39,421 nucleotides of DNA from an uncultured Clostridia bacterium (GTDB taxonomy: Bacteria; Bacillota_I; Bacilli_A; RF39; UBA660). The DNA is taken from positions 1 to 39,421 of the forward strand of contig CAMZBG010000008.1 in the NCBI GenBank assembly GCA_947304495.1, written 5' to 3'. Position 1 is the stretch's first letter. Every line of letters begins with the position of its first letter. The translations under genes and the position numbers were made by a program. Below, piece after piece: positions 1 through 9,490 of this stretch. The notes beneath the pieces were generated by a model, which did not search any database, was not told where the DNA came from, and saw nothing but the letters and a program-made list of their open reading frames with translations.

Positions 1-34
1 TTCTTATAGTATACTCATTAATGAGGGTGATAAC

Positions 35-1243
35 GTGAAAGAAAAATATTTAGTCATAAATGGTGGTAGTTCATCATTAAAATTTAGCTTATATGAAATG
101 CCAAGTGAAACTATAATTTGTAAAGGATATATTGAAAAAATAGGCTTTGAAGATAGCTTCTGGAACATTACTTATAATGGTGAAAAAATAAGTGGAGCTA
201 GAGAACTCCATAATCATAATGAAGCAGTTAAAGTAATGATCGACGAATTAACTAAAAACAATATCATTGCTGACATGAACGAAATAAAAGGAATTGGACA
301 TCGTGTATTACATGGTGGTGAAATATATAGTGAATCAGTTAAAATTGATGATAAAGTATTACAAGATATTATCGATTTAACTAAATTAGGACCATTGCAT
401 CATCCAGGTGAAGTAGCCGGTATTAAAGCCATGCAAGAATGCTTACCAAACACTATTCAAGTAGCTGTATTTGATACCGCTTTCCATCAGACAATGCCAA
501 GAGCAAACTATATGTATGCAGTTCCTTATGAATGGTATCAAAAATATAAAGTAAGAAGATATGGTTTCCATGGAACTAGTCATAAATATATAACATTAAA
601 GATGCAAGAATTATTAAATAAGGATAAAGTTAATTTAATTATCTGTCACGTTGGTAGTGGTGCTAGTATCACTTGCGTAAAAGATAGTAAATCATTTGAT
701 ACCTCAATGGGATTAACTCCATTAGATGGATTAGTTATGGGAACTCGTAGTGGTAGTATCGATCCATCAATTATTAAATTCATATCTGAAGAAACTAATA
801 TGAACATTGATGAAATAACTAATGAATTAAATAAAAAGAGTGGTTTACTTGGTATTTGTGGTAAGAACGATTTTAGAGATGTTATAGCTATGATGAAAGA
901 AAATAACGAGAGAGCAGAATTAGCATATGAAGTATTTATGGATTCAATTATCAAACATATTGCTGAATATTATTTTGAATTAGAAGGTAACGTAGATGCT
1001 GTAGTCTTTACTGCCGGTGTGTTAGAAAATAATTCTATGCTAAGAGAAGATATCATCAATAAAGTATCTGGAACTATGAATGTATCTATTGATAAAGATA
1101 GTAATGATAATATTGGTTATGGTCATGATACCAAATCTGGTATTATTACTACTAAAGAATCTAAAGTACCATTCTATGTTATTCCTACTGATGAAGAAGC
1201 CATGATTGTAAAAGATTGTTATCGAATAGTTAATGGACAGTAA
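35..1243 (+). CDS. ackA: Acetate kinase (divergent active-site motifs)
   Basis: Acetate kinase family: interconverts acetate + ATP and acetyl phosphate + ADP in the cytosol, the last step of ATP-yielding acetate fermentation. The 402 residues match the usual length. Visible are the N-terminal phosphate loop with N9, R90 in GHRVLHGG, D147 in VFDTAFH, H179 in RYGFHGTSH, R238 in GTRSGSIDP and E387 in PTDEEAM, so the core catalytic residues known for the family are present. Several normally strict motifs differ: NGGSSS for NAGSSS, LHHP for LHNP, HVGSG for HLGNG and GVLEN for GIGEN. The GTG start at 35 is preceded by GAGGGTGA. No pta (phosphotransacetylase) gene is in the window. Family assignment is firm; exact substrate is less so given the changed nucleotide-side motifs. 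Confidence 0.92.
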   Translation: MKEKYLVINGGSSSLKFSLYEMPSETIICKGYIEKIGFEDSFWNITYNGEKISGARELHNHNEAVKVMIDELTKNNIIADMNEIKGIGHRVLHGGEIYSESVKIDDKVLQDIIDLTKLGPLHHPGEVAGIKAMQECLPNTIQVAVFDTAFHQTMPRANYMYAVPYEWYQKYKVRRYGFHGTSHKYITLKMQELLNKDKVNLIICHVGSGASITCVKDSKSFDTSMGLTPLDGLVMGTRSGSIDPSIIKFISEETNMNIDEITNELNKKSGLLGICGKNDFRDVIAMMKENNERAELAYEVFMDSIIKHIAEYYFELEGNVDAVVFTAGVLENNSMLREDIINKVSGTMNVSIDKDSNDNIGYGHDTKSGIITTKESKVPFYVIPTDEEAMIVKDCYRIVNGQ

Positions 1244-1260
1244 TGTCCTTTTTTCTTTTA
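1235..1260 (+). terminator. Short intrinsic terminator of ackA
   Basis: GGACA (1235-1239) pairs with TGTCC (1244-1248) across a 4-nt loop and is followed by a T-rich run. The stem overlaps the ackA stop codon. The stem is only 5 bp, so strength is uncertain. Confidence 0.5.
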
Positions 1261-1331
1261 AAAAATAGTAGATTTTTTTAAAGAAATTTAGTAAAATATA
1301 ATAGTGCTATATAAAAAGGAGGTATTTTTTT

Positions 1332-3059
1332 ATGGTAAAAAAATTAGCTCAAAGTATTCGTGAATATAAAAAAGAATCAATATTATCTGCTGTTTGGATT
1401 ATTATTGAAGTAATAATGGAAGTATTTATTCCCTTAATTATGGCTTATTTAATTGATAGCGGTATATCTAAAGGTGATAAACACATTATCATCATGACTA
1501 GTATCTTATTATTAGTAGTAGCTATTATTTCCTTAATTGCCGGTATTATGGCTAGTAAATATTCTGCTATAGCTAGTTGTGGTTTTGCTAAAAATTTAAG
1601 AGAAGATATGTACTATAATGTTCAAGATTTTTCATTTGCTAATATTGATAAATTCTCTTCTTCTAGTATCGTTACTAGACTTACAACTGATGTATCAAAT
1701 GTTCAAAATGCTTATCTAATGATTATTAGAACTGCTGTAAGATCTCCGCTTATGTTAATATTCTCTTTATTTATGACTATCTATATCAATCCTAAAATGG
1801 CTTTAATTTTTGCCTTAGCTATTCCTTTCTTAGGATTAGTGTTATTTATTGTAACCACTAAAGCTCATCCAGTATTTGAAGCAGTATTTGATACCTACGA
1901 TGATTTAAATAATAGTGTTCAAGAAAATGTAAGAGGTATTAGAGTAGTAAAATCATATGTTAAAGAAGAATATGAAAAAGCAAAGTTTGGTCATGTATCT
2001 AAACTTATCTATAATATGTTTACTAAAGCTGAAAAAATTATTTCTTATAATGCTCCAGCTATGCAACTTAGTATGTATACTTGTGTTATTTTTATTGCTT
2101 GGTTTGGTTCCCATATGATTGTTGGTGGCAGTCTAACTACAGGTGAATTAACCAGTTTATTATCTTATACTGGAAGTATTCTTTCTAGTTTGATGATGTT
2201 ATCGATGATCTATGTTATGTGTACCATAGCGGTAGCCAGTGCCGAAAGAATAACCGAATTATTAAATGAAAAACCAGACATTGTAAATAATGATCATCCA
2301 GTGAAAGAAGTACCAGATGGCAGTATCGAATTTAAAAATGTTTCATTTAGTTATGTTAAAAATGAAGGGAAATTAAGCTTAAAAAATGTTAATCTAAAAA
2401 TCAAATCAGGTGAAGTTATCGGTATCATTGGTGGTACTGGTAGTTCTAAATCGACAATCGTTAACTTAATTAACAGATTATATGATGTTACTAAAGGCGA
2501 AATATTGGTAGGTGGCATTAATGTTAAAGATTATGATTTAAAAACATTACGTGATAAAGTATCTGTCGTATTACAGAAAAATGTCTTATTCTCTGGTACC
2601 ATTGCTGAAAATATGCGCTGGGGTAAAAAAGATGCTACCTTAAAAGAAATAGAACATGCTTGTAAATTAGCTGAAGCTACCGAATTCATTGATAGATTAC
2701 CAGGTAAATATGATTATTATATTGAACAAGGTGGAACTAATGTCTCTGGTGGTCAAAAACAAAGATTATGTATTGCTAGAGCTCTCTTAAAAGATCCTAA
2801 AATCTTAATTTTAGATGATTCAACTAGTGCCGTTGATACTGCTACTGATGCTAAAATAAGAGCTTCATTTAAAGAATACATCCCTGATGTTACTAAAATA
2901 ATCATTGCTCAAAGAATTGCCAGTATCGAAGCAGCTGATAAAGTAATTGTTATGGATAATGGTAAAGTTGTTGCTTTTGATACACCAGCTAATTTACTTA
3001 AAAATAATAAAATTTATCAAGAAGTATATAATTCACAAGTAAAAGGGGGTAGAGCATAA
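1332..3059 (+). CDS. ABC exporter half-transporter, degenerate-site subunit
   Basis: Type IV ABC exporter subunit (575 aa): an N-terminal six-helix membrane domain (about 1-310) and a C-terminal ATPase domain. Walker A is at 367-375 and reads GGTGSSKST, with Ser in place of the usual Gly before Lys. The signature is VSGGQ (471-475). Walker B is followed by D496 where the catalytic Glu normally sits. These are hallmarks of the non-hydrolysing site in heterodimeric exporters such as BmrC/BmrD, LmrCD and TM287/288. The ATG has a strong AAAGGAGG at 1315-1322, with a possible -10 TATAAT at 1297-1302. The stop codon overlaps the start of the next gene (TAATG), so the two are translationally coupled. 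Likely a multidrug or lipid/peptide exporter; the substrate cannot be read from sequence. Confidence 0.93.
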   Translation: MVKKLAQSIREYKKESILSAVWIIIEVIMEVFIPLIMAYLIDSGISKGDKHIIIMTSILLLVVAIISLIAGIMASKYSAIASCGFAKNLREDMYYNVQDFSFANIDKFSSSSIVTRLTTDVSNVQNAYLMIIRTAVRSPLMLIFSLFMTIYINPKMALIFALAIPFLGLVLFIVTTKAHPVFEAVFDTYDDLNNSVQENVRGIRVVKSYVKEEYEKAKFGHVSKLIYNMFTKAEKIISYNAPAMQLSMYTCVIFIAWFGSHMIVGGSLTTGELTSLLSYTGSILSSLMMLSMIYVMCTIAVASAERITELLNEKPDIVNNDHPVKEVPDGSIEFKNVSFSYVKNEGKLSLKNVNLKIKSGEVIGIIGGTGSSKSTIVNLINRLYDVTKGEILVGGINVKDYDLKTLRDKVSVVLQKNVLFSGTIAENMRWGKKDATLKEIEHACKLAEATEFIDRLPGKYDYYIEQGGTNVSGGQKQRLCIARALLKDPKILILDDSTSAVDTATDAKIRASFKEYIPDVTKIIIAQRIASIEAADKVIVMDNGKVVAFDTPANLLKNNKIYQEVYNSQVKGGRA

Positions 3060-4951
3060 TGGCTGAAGGAAGAAAAATGTCTCCAAGAGGCAATAGCAGA
3101 TTAGCTGCTGCTAACCATAAATTTGATAAAAATTCCTTTAAAAGATTATTAGGCTATTTTAAAAAATACCGTCTTAGATTTATCTTTGTAGTTATCTGTA
3201 TTATTCTTAGCTCTGTCGTTCAAGTAGCTAGTCAATTATTTTTAAAAAGATTAATCGATGATTATATTCTTCCGTTAGTAGATATGGAAAATCCTACCTA
3301 TACACCATTATTACATTTTCTAAGTGCATTAGCTATAATCTATGTTTTTGGTATTATTGCCACATTCACTTATAATCGTATTATGATTGGTGTTAGTCAA
3401 GGAATTCTAAAAGATATTCGTGATGATATGTTTAATCACATGCAAACATTACCAATTAGTTACTTTGATACCCATTCTCATGGCGATATTATGAGTAAAT
3501 ATACTAATGATACCGATACCTTAAGACAGATGATTAGTCAAAGCCTACCAGCTCTAATTAGCAGTATCTTCTCAATTATAACAATCTTCGTCTCTATGTT
3601 GACCCTAAATATTCCATTGACGCTAGTAGTCGTATTTGGTATAGCAATAATGATGTATGTAACCAAAGGTATTACTAAAAAGACTAGTCATTATTTTGTG
3701 TCTCAACAAGAATCTATCGGTAAACTTAATGGTTACATTGAAGAAATGATCGAAGGTGTTAAAGTAGTCAAAGTATTTACTCATGAAGAAGAAGTAAAAC
3801 ACGATTTTTCTAAATTAAATAATGAACTATTCCAAAATAGCAGTAAAGCTAATAGTTATGGTAACATGATTGGTCCAATCACTAATAACATTGGTCACAT
3901 GTTATATGTTATCATTGCCTTTTGTGGCGGTTTAATCGCCATTAGTACTGGTAGCTTTACTTTGGGAGCTATAACCTCATTCTTATCATTAACTAATAGC
4001 TTTACCAGACCAATTATGCAAATAACCCATCAATTTAGTTCTATCATTATGGCTTCAGCTGGTGCTGGTAGAATATTTAAATTGCTGGATGAAGCCAGTG
4101 AAGAAAATGATGGTAAAGTAAGTTTAGTTAATGTCAAAGAAAAAGATGGTAAATTAATTGAAACTAAAAAAGTAACTGGTTTATGGGCCTGGAAACGTAA
4201 TGATGAATTAATTCCTTTAAAAGGAGATGTTCGCATGCATGATGTTTATTTTGGCTATACCAAGGATAAAGAAATAATTCATGGTATCAGCTTATATGCC
4301 AAACCAGGTCAAAAAATAGCCTTTGTTGGTTCTACTGGAGCTGGCAAAACTACGATTACCAACTTAATTAATCGATTTTATGATATTGATTCAGGATCCA
4401 TTACTTACGATGGTATCGATATTCGTGAAATTAATAAAAAAGATTTAAGAAAATCATTTGGTATGGTATTACAAGACACCAATCTATTTACTGGTACCAT
4501 TATGGATAATATTAGATATGGTAGTGATGATGCCACCGACGAAGAATGCATCGAAGCTGCTAAACTAGCTAATGCTCATGATTTCATTATGATGTTACCT
4601 GAAGGTTATCAAACTATGATTATCAATAACGGAGCAAACTTATCTCAAGGACAACGTCAATTACTAGCTATTGCTAGATGTGCTGTAGCTAACCCTCCTG
4701 CAATGATCTTAGATGAAGCAACTTCATCCATAGACACTCGTACCGAAAAGATAGTCCAAGATGGTATGGATAAGCTAATGAAGGGTAGAACAGTATTCGT
4801 TATTGCGCATAGATTATCGACAATCCAAAATTCTAAAGCCATTATGGTTATGGAAGGTGGAAAGATTATCGAACGTGGTGAACACGATTATTTAATAGAA
4901 CAAAAAGGGAAGTATTATAATTTATATACTGGTAAAGAAGAATTAGATTAA
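3059..4951 (+). CDS. ABC exporter half-transporter, catalytic subunit
   Basis: Partner of the preceding gene (630 aa), with six predicted membrane helices in roughly residues 35-340 and a C-terminal ATPase. Walker A is GSTGAGKT (424-431) and Walker B ends with D552-E553, giving the canonical catalytic Glu. Its signature is LSQGQ (528-532) rather than LSGGQ. This is the expected complement: the odd signature faces the partner's degenerate Walker site, while the partner's intact signature faces this subunit's active Walker site. A linker of about 40 residues (350-390) between membrane and ATPase domains makes it longer than its partner, as in BmrD-like proteins. Its ATG overlaps the partner's stop by one base. 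No clear terminator follows. Confidence 0.93.
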   Translation: MAEGRKMSPRGNSRLAAANHKFDKNSFKRLLGYFKKYRLRFIFVVICIILSSVVQVASQLFLKRLIDDYILPLVDMENPTYTPLLHFLSALAIIYVFGIIATFTYNRIMIGVSQGILKDIRDDMFNHMQTLPISYFDTHSHGDIMSKYTNDTDTLRQMISQSLPALISSIFSIITIFVSMLTLNIPLTLVVVFGIAIMMYVTKGITKKTSHYFVSQQESIGKLNGYIEEMIEGVKVVKVFTHEEEVKHDFSKLNNELFQNSSKANSYGNMIGPITNNIGHMLYVIIAFCGGLIAISTGSFTLGAITSFLSLTNSFTRPIMQITHQFSSIIMASAGAGRIFKLLDEASEENDGKVSLVNVKEKDGKLIETKKVTGLWAWKRNDELIPLKGDVRMHDVYFGYTKDKEIIHGISLYAKPGQKIAFVGSTGAGKTTITNLINRFYDIDSGSITYDGIDIREINKKDLRKSFGMVLQDTNLFTGTIMDNIRYGSDDATDEECIEAAKLANAHDFIMMLPEGYQTMIINNGANLSQGQRQLLAIARCAVANPPAMILDEATSSIDTRTEKIVQDGMDKLMKGRTVFVIAHRLSTIQNSKAIMVMEGGKIIERGEHDYLIEQKGKYYNLYTGKEELD

Positions 4952-5000
4952 AAAAAGAAATTCTATTGTTTTAAGAATGGACTTTATATATGTTATGTTG

Positions 5001-5006
5001 TATAAT
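5001..5006 (+). promoter_or_regulatory. Putative -10 for the gene at 5030
   Basis: TATAAT at 5001-5006, with no good -35 match at the expected distance. An AGGGAGG ribosome binding site follows at 5018-5024. Confidence 0.4.
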
Positions 5007-5029
5007 AAACAACATGTAGGGAGGTTTTT

Positions 5030-5572
5030 ATGGAAAAATTAGATAATAACCAATATCATGATGACGTTGTTGCTATATTGTTAAATTTTTTAAGTACTAA
5101 AATGAATTCTGAAAATGAAATAGATCATTCATGCGCTTACTTAGATTATCCTGGTAAAACAGTTCTTGGTTCATTATACGATTGTAATCAAGTTATATCC
5201 TTAAGTATGGGTAGAGAAGATGTAGATTTGTTATTACTTGATAATAATAAGTTATTATCAATATGTACTGAAAATCCAGATTATGAAGATAATCTTAAAA
5301 CTTATTTCTCTTTTTATATGTATACTAGTACATCAGATCTTGTTTTAAGAGTTACTAAAGATGACAATGGTATGATGAATATTACCATAGCTAATGATAG
5401 AGGCGTTGTTGTAAAATGTTCTTGTTATAAATGTAGTATACCTGAAACAGCTATAGGAAATGAAACACCATTGACACAACTTTTAAGACCAGTTAGTTTG
5501 GAACAATTATATGAAAGAGGATGTATTGATCCAAATAAAAAAGGAAAAAAGAAAAAAGGAAGAAAGAAATAA
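5030..5572 (+). CDS. Hypothetical protein with CxCxxC motif and lysine tail
   Basis: I do not recognise this 180-residue protein. It has no signal peptide or membrane segment, so it is probably cytosolic. It is acidic and mixed over most of its length and ends in a strongly basic tail of about 13 residues rich in Lys, Gly and Arg, suggesting nucleic-acid or ribosome contact (inference). It contains seven Cys, three of them in KCSCYKC, a possible metal site. A strong AGGGAGG lies 5 bases before the ATG. It is monocistronic: its own -10 lies upstream and a symmetrical terminator downstream separates it from the convergent gene. Confidence 0.75.
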   Translation: MEKLDNNQYHDDVVAILLNFLSTKMNSENEIDHSCAYLDYPGKTVLGSLYDCNQVISLSMGREDVDLLLLDNNKLLSICTENPDYEDNLKTYFSFYMYTSTSDLVLRVTKDDNGMMNITIANDRGVVVKCSCYKCSIPETAIGNETPLTQLLRPVSLEQLYERGCIDPNKKGKKKKGRKK

Positions 5573-5589
5573 TAAACAGAATAAAATCA

Positions 5590-5621
5590 AAGAAGATTTA
5601 GAATTCTAAATCTTCTTTTTG
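5590..5621. terminator. Bidirectional terminator in a 28-bp perfect palindrome
   Basis: Positions 5590-5617 form a perfect palindrome centred on GAATTC. It is followed by a T-run on the plus strand and by a looser T-rich stretch on the minus strand. It lies between two convergent genes and probably ends both transcripts. Confidence 0.85.
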
Positions 5622-5622
5622 T

Positions 5623-7095
5623 TTATCTCCATCTACGCCATTCATCATATTTTTGATTATCACCATCGACATTGTTTTTAATGTCTATCTCGGCTTTAAG
5701 ATAATTATCTCTATCACTATTTGGATCATAGATATATGGAAGTTTTCTTCCTTCGACAGATTTATTATTAGCCGTCATCTTTGCAATAAGAGCATTCTTT
5801 TCTTCTTGAGATAATCCATATAATTTCTGCATAGCATTAGCTTCTGCCATTATGGATGTACTAAATGATATTCTCTTGTTTGTAAGTGGCATAATATAAT
5901 TATAAAAGTCAGTTGTAAATCTTGTAATAACCTCATCCAATTCTTCATCACTAGTTTCACTACTATTTAAAACTGCCTCATATTTTTTCCTTAAAGTGAT
6001 AAATTCGTTCTGATCAATTCGTTTAAGAATATCCATAATTGTTTTATATAGTTTTTTATATACCTCACGATTAGGAATACTATGAACAATTCCTTGTAAT
6101 TGACGTGTTTTCTCTTTCTTTAAATAATAAGCTAATTTCTTTCTAAATTCATTTATATCATGAAAATCAAATAATAAATCGATATCATTAAGTTTTTCTA
6201 ATCTTCTAGATTCCTTCATTTGATCAAAAGTAACGGAACTGTAATGAGAAAACTCAATATTAGGAAGATAACTATCCCAAGTTGGATCTGATAAATATAT
6301 TCCATTAATTCCATTGTGTCCATATTCAGGATCATTAATTTTAACTAGTACTCTAGCATGTAAAGCTAAATCGAGAGGTTTATCTTTTTCTTTTAAAACA
6401 TCTTCTTCAATATCTTTAATTGCTTTTTCCATATTGATGTTATCATATGAAATATCAACTTCAGTAACAAGATATATACATGGAATTCCTAATCTACGAA
6501 GTAATTCTTCTTCCAGTTTAGCATAGGCAGCACATGACATAAATTCATTATCATCATCTAATATATAATAAAGTTTGGCACTCTTTGCTAAACTATCATC
6601 ACTTTCTTTATATTTTTTATAATGTTTAGCTAATCTATGTGCCATTTTATATTTTTCATATGTTGTCAAATTAGAATCACGAATTGGAGCTATCATATCC
6701 TCTAACTTTTTTTCATGATTTAAATATTTTTTCAATCCATAATGATAACCTTCACACATAATACTTAATCTTACGTTTTTAGGAATATTATCTAATAATT
6801 TACTTTGTCTAAGTAATTCCCGATTAGATACATTAATCATTATTCTGTATTTTCTTTGATGCCTTCTTATTACTGCAAAGAAATTTCTAATTTGTTTAAA
6901 ATATGCTATTTCATCATTATCGGTTACAAGCTCTGACTCCAAAACAATTGTCAATTCTCTGAATTTTTTAAGATCTAGATTTTTTAAGTTTTCTAACTCT
7001 CTTTCAGTTAGTTTTTTTGGATTAAGAGTCAAATAATTAATACCGATTAAATCTCTTTCAGTATAGTTACCAATAAATTTATCATTTCTAGCCAT
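5623..7095 (-). CDS. Cytosolic transglutaminase-like protein
   Basis: A 490-residue protein with a transglutaminase/cysteine-protease-like core in the middle. C188 is in MSCAAYAKLEEELLRRLGIP, the classic Cys helix before 'GIP'. H246 is in LHARVLV, and D270 is in LSDPTWD. The order and spacing match the Cys-His-Asp triad of the transglutaminase-like superfamily. There is no signal peptide or membrane helix, so it should act in the cytosol, unlike many bacterial relatives that are exported. The flanking regions (1-170 and 290-490) are charged and helical and I cannot assign them. The start has a GAGGTGA-type site upstream. It could be a peptidase, a crosslinking or deamidating enzyme, or a non-catalytic relative; the substrate is unknown. 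Confidence 0.75.
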   Translation of the reverse strand: MARNDKFIGNYTERDLIGINYLTLNPKKLTERELENLKNLDLKKFRELTIVLESELVTDNDEIAYFKQIRNFFAVIRRHQRKYRIMINVSNRELLRQSKLLDNIPKNVRLSIMCEGYHYGLKKYLNHEKKLEDMIAPIRDSNLTTYEKYKMAHRLAKHYKKYKESDDSLAKSAKLYYILDDDNEFMSCAAYAKLEEELLRRLGIPCIYLVTEVDISYDNINMEKAIKDIEEDVLKEKDKPLDLALHARVLVKINDPEYGHNGINGIYLSDPTWDSYLPNIEFSHYSSVTFDQMKESRRLEKLNDIDLLFDFHDINEFRKKLAYYLKKEKTRQLQGIVHSIPNREVYKKLYKTIMDILKRIDQNEFITLRKKYEAVLNSSETSDEELDEVITRFTTDFYNYIMPLTNKRISFSTSIMAEANAMQKLYGLSQEEKNALIAKMTANNKSVEGRKLPYIYDPNSDRDNYLKAEIDIKNNVDGDNQKYDEWRRWR

Positions 7096-7221
7096 ATGGT
7101 CACCTCACAATGCTCTACTTATATCCATTATATCACAATTATTAAAAAAGCAATATACACTTGACACTACATAGATAAAATAATAATCAGAAAAATAATT
7201 CATATTATTAACATATAAATA

Positions 7222-7230
7222 TGATATAAT
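7222..7230 (+). promoter_or_regulatory. Extended -10 promoter for the MacB-type pair
   Basis: TGATATAAT is a perfect extended -10. No good -35 is visible. Transcription would begin near 7237, which rules out the ATG at 7236 as a start. Confidence 0.5.
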
Positions 7231-7250
7231 TATATATGGATGGTGATATA

Positions 7251-9488
7251 ATGCTAAAACTTAAAAATGTATCCAAATACTACTACAACAAAGGCGTTAT
7301 TGCTTCTGGATTCAGTAAAGTAAATATCGAATTTGAAATGGGCGAATTTGTTGCTATCGTCGGTGAATCTGGTAGTGGTAAAAGTACCTTATTAAATGTT
7401 ATTTCTGGACTAGATAGTTATGAAGAAGGAGAAATGTATATTAATGGTGAAGAAACAAGCCATTATAGAGAAAGTGATTTTGAAGAATATCGTAAAAAAT
7501 ACGTTTCTAATATCTTCCAAAACTTCAATCTAGTCAATAGTTATACTGTATATCAAAATATTGAATTAGTAATGCTATTAAATGGATACAAAAGAAAAGA
7601 AGTAAAAGAAAAAGTATTAAGTTTAATCGATAAAGTTGGCCTAAAAAAATATAAAAGAGTTAAAGTATCTAAATTATCTGGCGGTCAAAAACAAAGAGTA
7701 GCCATTGCTAGAGCTCTAGCTAGAGAAACTCCAATTATTGTTGCTGATGAACCAACAGCTAATTTGGATAGCAGATCATCTAAGTCTATCATTGAATTAT
7801 TAAAAGAAATATCTAAAGATAAATTAGTTATTGTCGTAACTCATAACTTTAAAGAAATTGAAGAATTAGCTACTCGTATTGTCAAAATGCATGATGGAAA
7901 GATAGTTACTGATAAAAAAGTAACTAAAACAGAAAAAATAGCTACTCCTGTTATTAAAGATACGGCTAATATTGGTTTCTTTAATATGATAAGATTAGGC
8001 TTAAGAAATACTTTTAATGTTATTCCTAAATTTGTCTTAATCTTTATTGTTTTCTTCTTTGTCACTATAAGTTTATTATCCGTATATGGATCAATTCAAA
8101 AAGATGAATATGAAGAAGGAAAACTGGGAAATAGTTATTATTTTAATGATACTAGAGATACTAGAATAGTTATAAAAAAACAAGATGGTAGTGTTATTAG
8201 TAAAGAAGATTTTGATAAGTTAAATAAAATAAATAATGTCGAAGAAATAGTTGAAAACGATATCATTCTAGATAGTCAACTATGGTTTGAATCAGGCGAT
8301 GATAGTTATATTAGTTTCTATGGAAGACTAAAACCTATCAGTAAATTTGATGGGAAATTAGATTATGGTAGAATGCCCGAAAATGAAAATGAAGTAATCT
8401 ATATAACCTATGAAGATGATTATTACTTTGGTGAACGAAAAGAAGAATCACTAAAAAAGACATATTATTACAATGGTGATAAAAAAGATATTAGTCTAAA
8501 AGTAGTTGGTCTTAAATATATAACTGTTGGTGGAATTTCAGATCTTTTTAGTGGCATAAACAACACAATTTATGTCGATGATAATTTACTTGATAAATAT
8601 ATGAAAAACATTAATAGAGAACATAGTAATGTTACTATTAATATAAATGGTAATAATTATGAAAGTTATAATGCACCAGGCTATAATTTTGATATTCGTA
8701 CTAGTGATAGAGTTCCTCAAGGTAAATCATATGTCTCTGAATCAATAAGTTATACATGTAAGGATTATTATTGCCCTAATCGTACACTAAGTATTAAAGT
8801 AAATAATTTGTATTATCAAGATAAATTAGATTTAACTATTAGTAAAGTTTATAACGACGATAATATTTATAATTTATTAAGTATCGGTAAAGCTGATTCT
8901 ACTAATGGTTCTATATATATAAATCCAATTGACTATGATAGATTATTTAATAAAGATAGTTATCAAGCATCAGTTATTACTAACCATGTAGGTAATGTTG
9001 ATGAAGTATCTAATGAACTAGAAAGTATGGGCTATAATATATTACAAATAAGAAAAGCTTTGGATAATACTGCATCAGATGCCTTAAAAGTACTTAAAAT
9101 TCTTAAATTAGTAGTTATTGTATTCTTAATAATAACATTGTTCTTTATTTCCTACTTTGTTATTAAATTAATCCTTAAATCAAGAAATATCTATTATTCT
9201 ACTTTGAGAATTCTAGGTGCTAATTATAATCATATTAAAAGAATACTAGATATAGAATTATTCTTTGATGCCACTTTAGCATATGTCGTATATTTAATCT
9301 TAACTATTTTAACTAAATATAGAATTATCTATGTTAAATTTATAAATAATATTTTAGAATACTTGTCAGTTAGAGATTATATCTTGATGTATATTATTTT
9401 AGTGTTTATGTCATATTTAATATCATCTAGATATGCTTCAAAAATATTCAAGAAGAGTGCTATGAAGTCTTATAGAGAGGAAGTGTAA
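7251..9488 (+). CDS. MacB-type ABC transporter, ATPase-permease fusion
   Basis: 745 residues. The N-terminal ATPase (about 1-225) has Walker A GESGSGKST from G38, signature LSGGQKQR near 142 and Walker B with D166-E167. A first membrane helix follows near 250-275, then a large extracytoplasmic region of about 350 residues, then three more helices near the C-terminus. This is the four-helix FtsX/MacB plan. Relatives export or detoxify peptides, or transmit force across the envelope. An in-frame ATG at 7236 would lengthen it by five codons, but GGATGGTGA sits correctly for the ATG at 7251 and a promoter -10 ends at 7230. It is followed at 2 bp by a second fusion of the same kind, so the pair may form a heterodimer. 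Confidence 0.88.
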   Translation: MLKLKNVSKYYYNKGVIASGFSKVNIEFEMGEFVAIVGESGSGKSTLLNVISGLDSYEEGEMYINGEETSHYRESDFEEYRKKYVSNIFQNFNLVNSYTVYQNIELVMLLNGYKRKEVKEKVLSLIDKVGLKKYKRVKVSKLSGGQKQRVAIARALARETPIIVADEPTANLDSRSSKSIIELLKEISKDKLVIVVTHNFKEIEELATRIVKMHDGKIVTDKKVTKTEKIATPVIKDTANIGFFNMIRLGLRNTFNVIPKFVLIFIVFFFVTISLLSVYGSIQKDEYEEGKLGNSYYFNDTRDTRIVIKKQDGSVISKEDFDKLNKINNVEEIVENDIILDSQLWFESGDDSYISFYGRLKPISKFDGKLDYGRMPENENEVIYITYEDDYYFGERKEESLKKTYYYNGDKKDISLKVVGLKYITVGGISDLFSGINNTIYVDDNLLDKYMKNINREHSNVTININGNNYESYNAPGYNFDIRTSDRVPQGKSYVSESISYTCKDYYCPNRTLSIKVNNLYYQDKLDLTISKVYNDDNIYNLLSIGKADSTNGSIYINPIDYDRLFNKDSYQASVITNHVGNVDEVSNELESMGYNILQIRKALDNTASDALKVLKILKLVVIVFLIITLFFISYFVIKLILKSRNIYYSTLRILGANYNHIKRILDIELFFDATLAYVVYLILTILTKYRIIYVKFINNILEYLSVRDYILMYIILVFMSYLISSRYASKIFKKSAMKSYREEV

Positions 9489-9490
9489 CG

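Noticed and set aside
7161..7166. TTGACA as a -35 for the MacB-type pair
   Set aside because: No -10 lies at 16-18 bp; the usable -10 is about 58 bp downstream.
7236..7250. Upstream ATG for the first MacB-type gene
   Set aside because: It falls right after a strong -10 and lacks a ribosome site, while GGATGGTGA is well spaced for the ATG at 7251.
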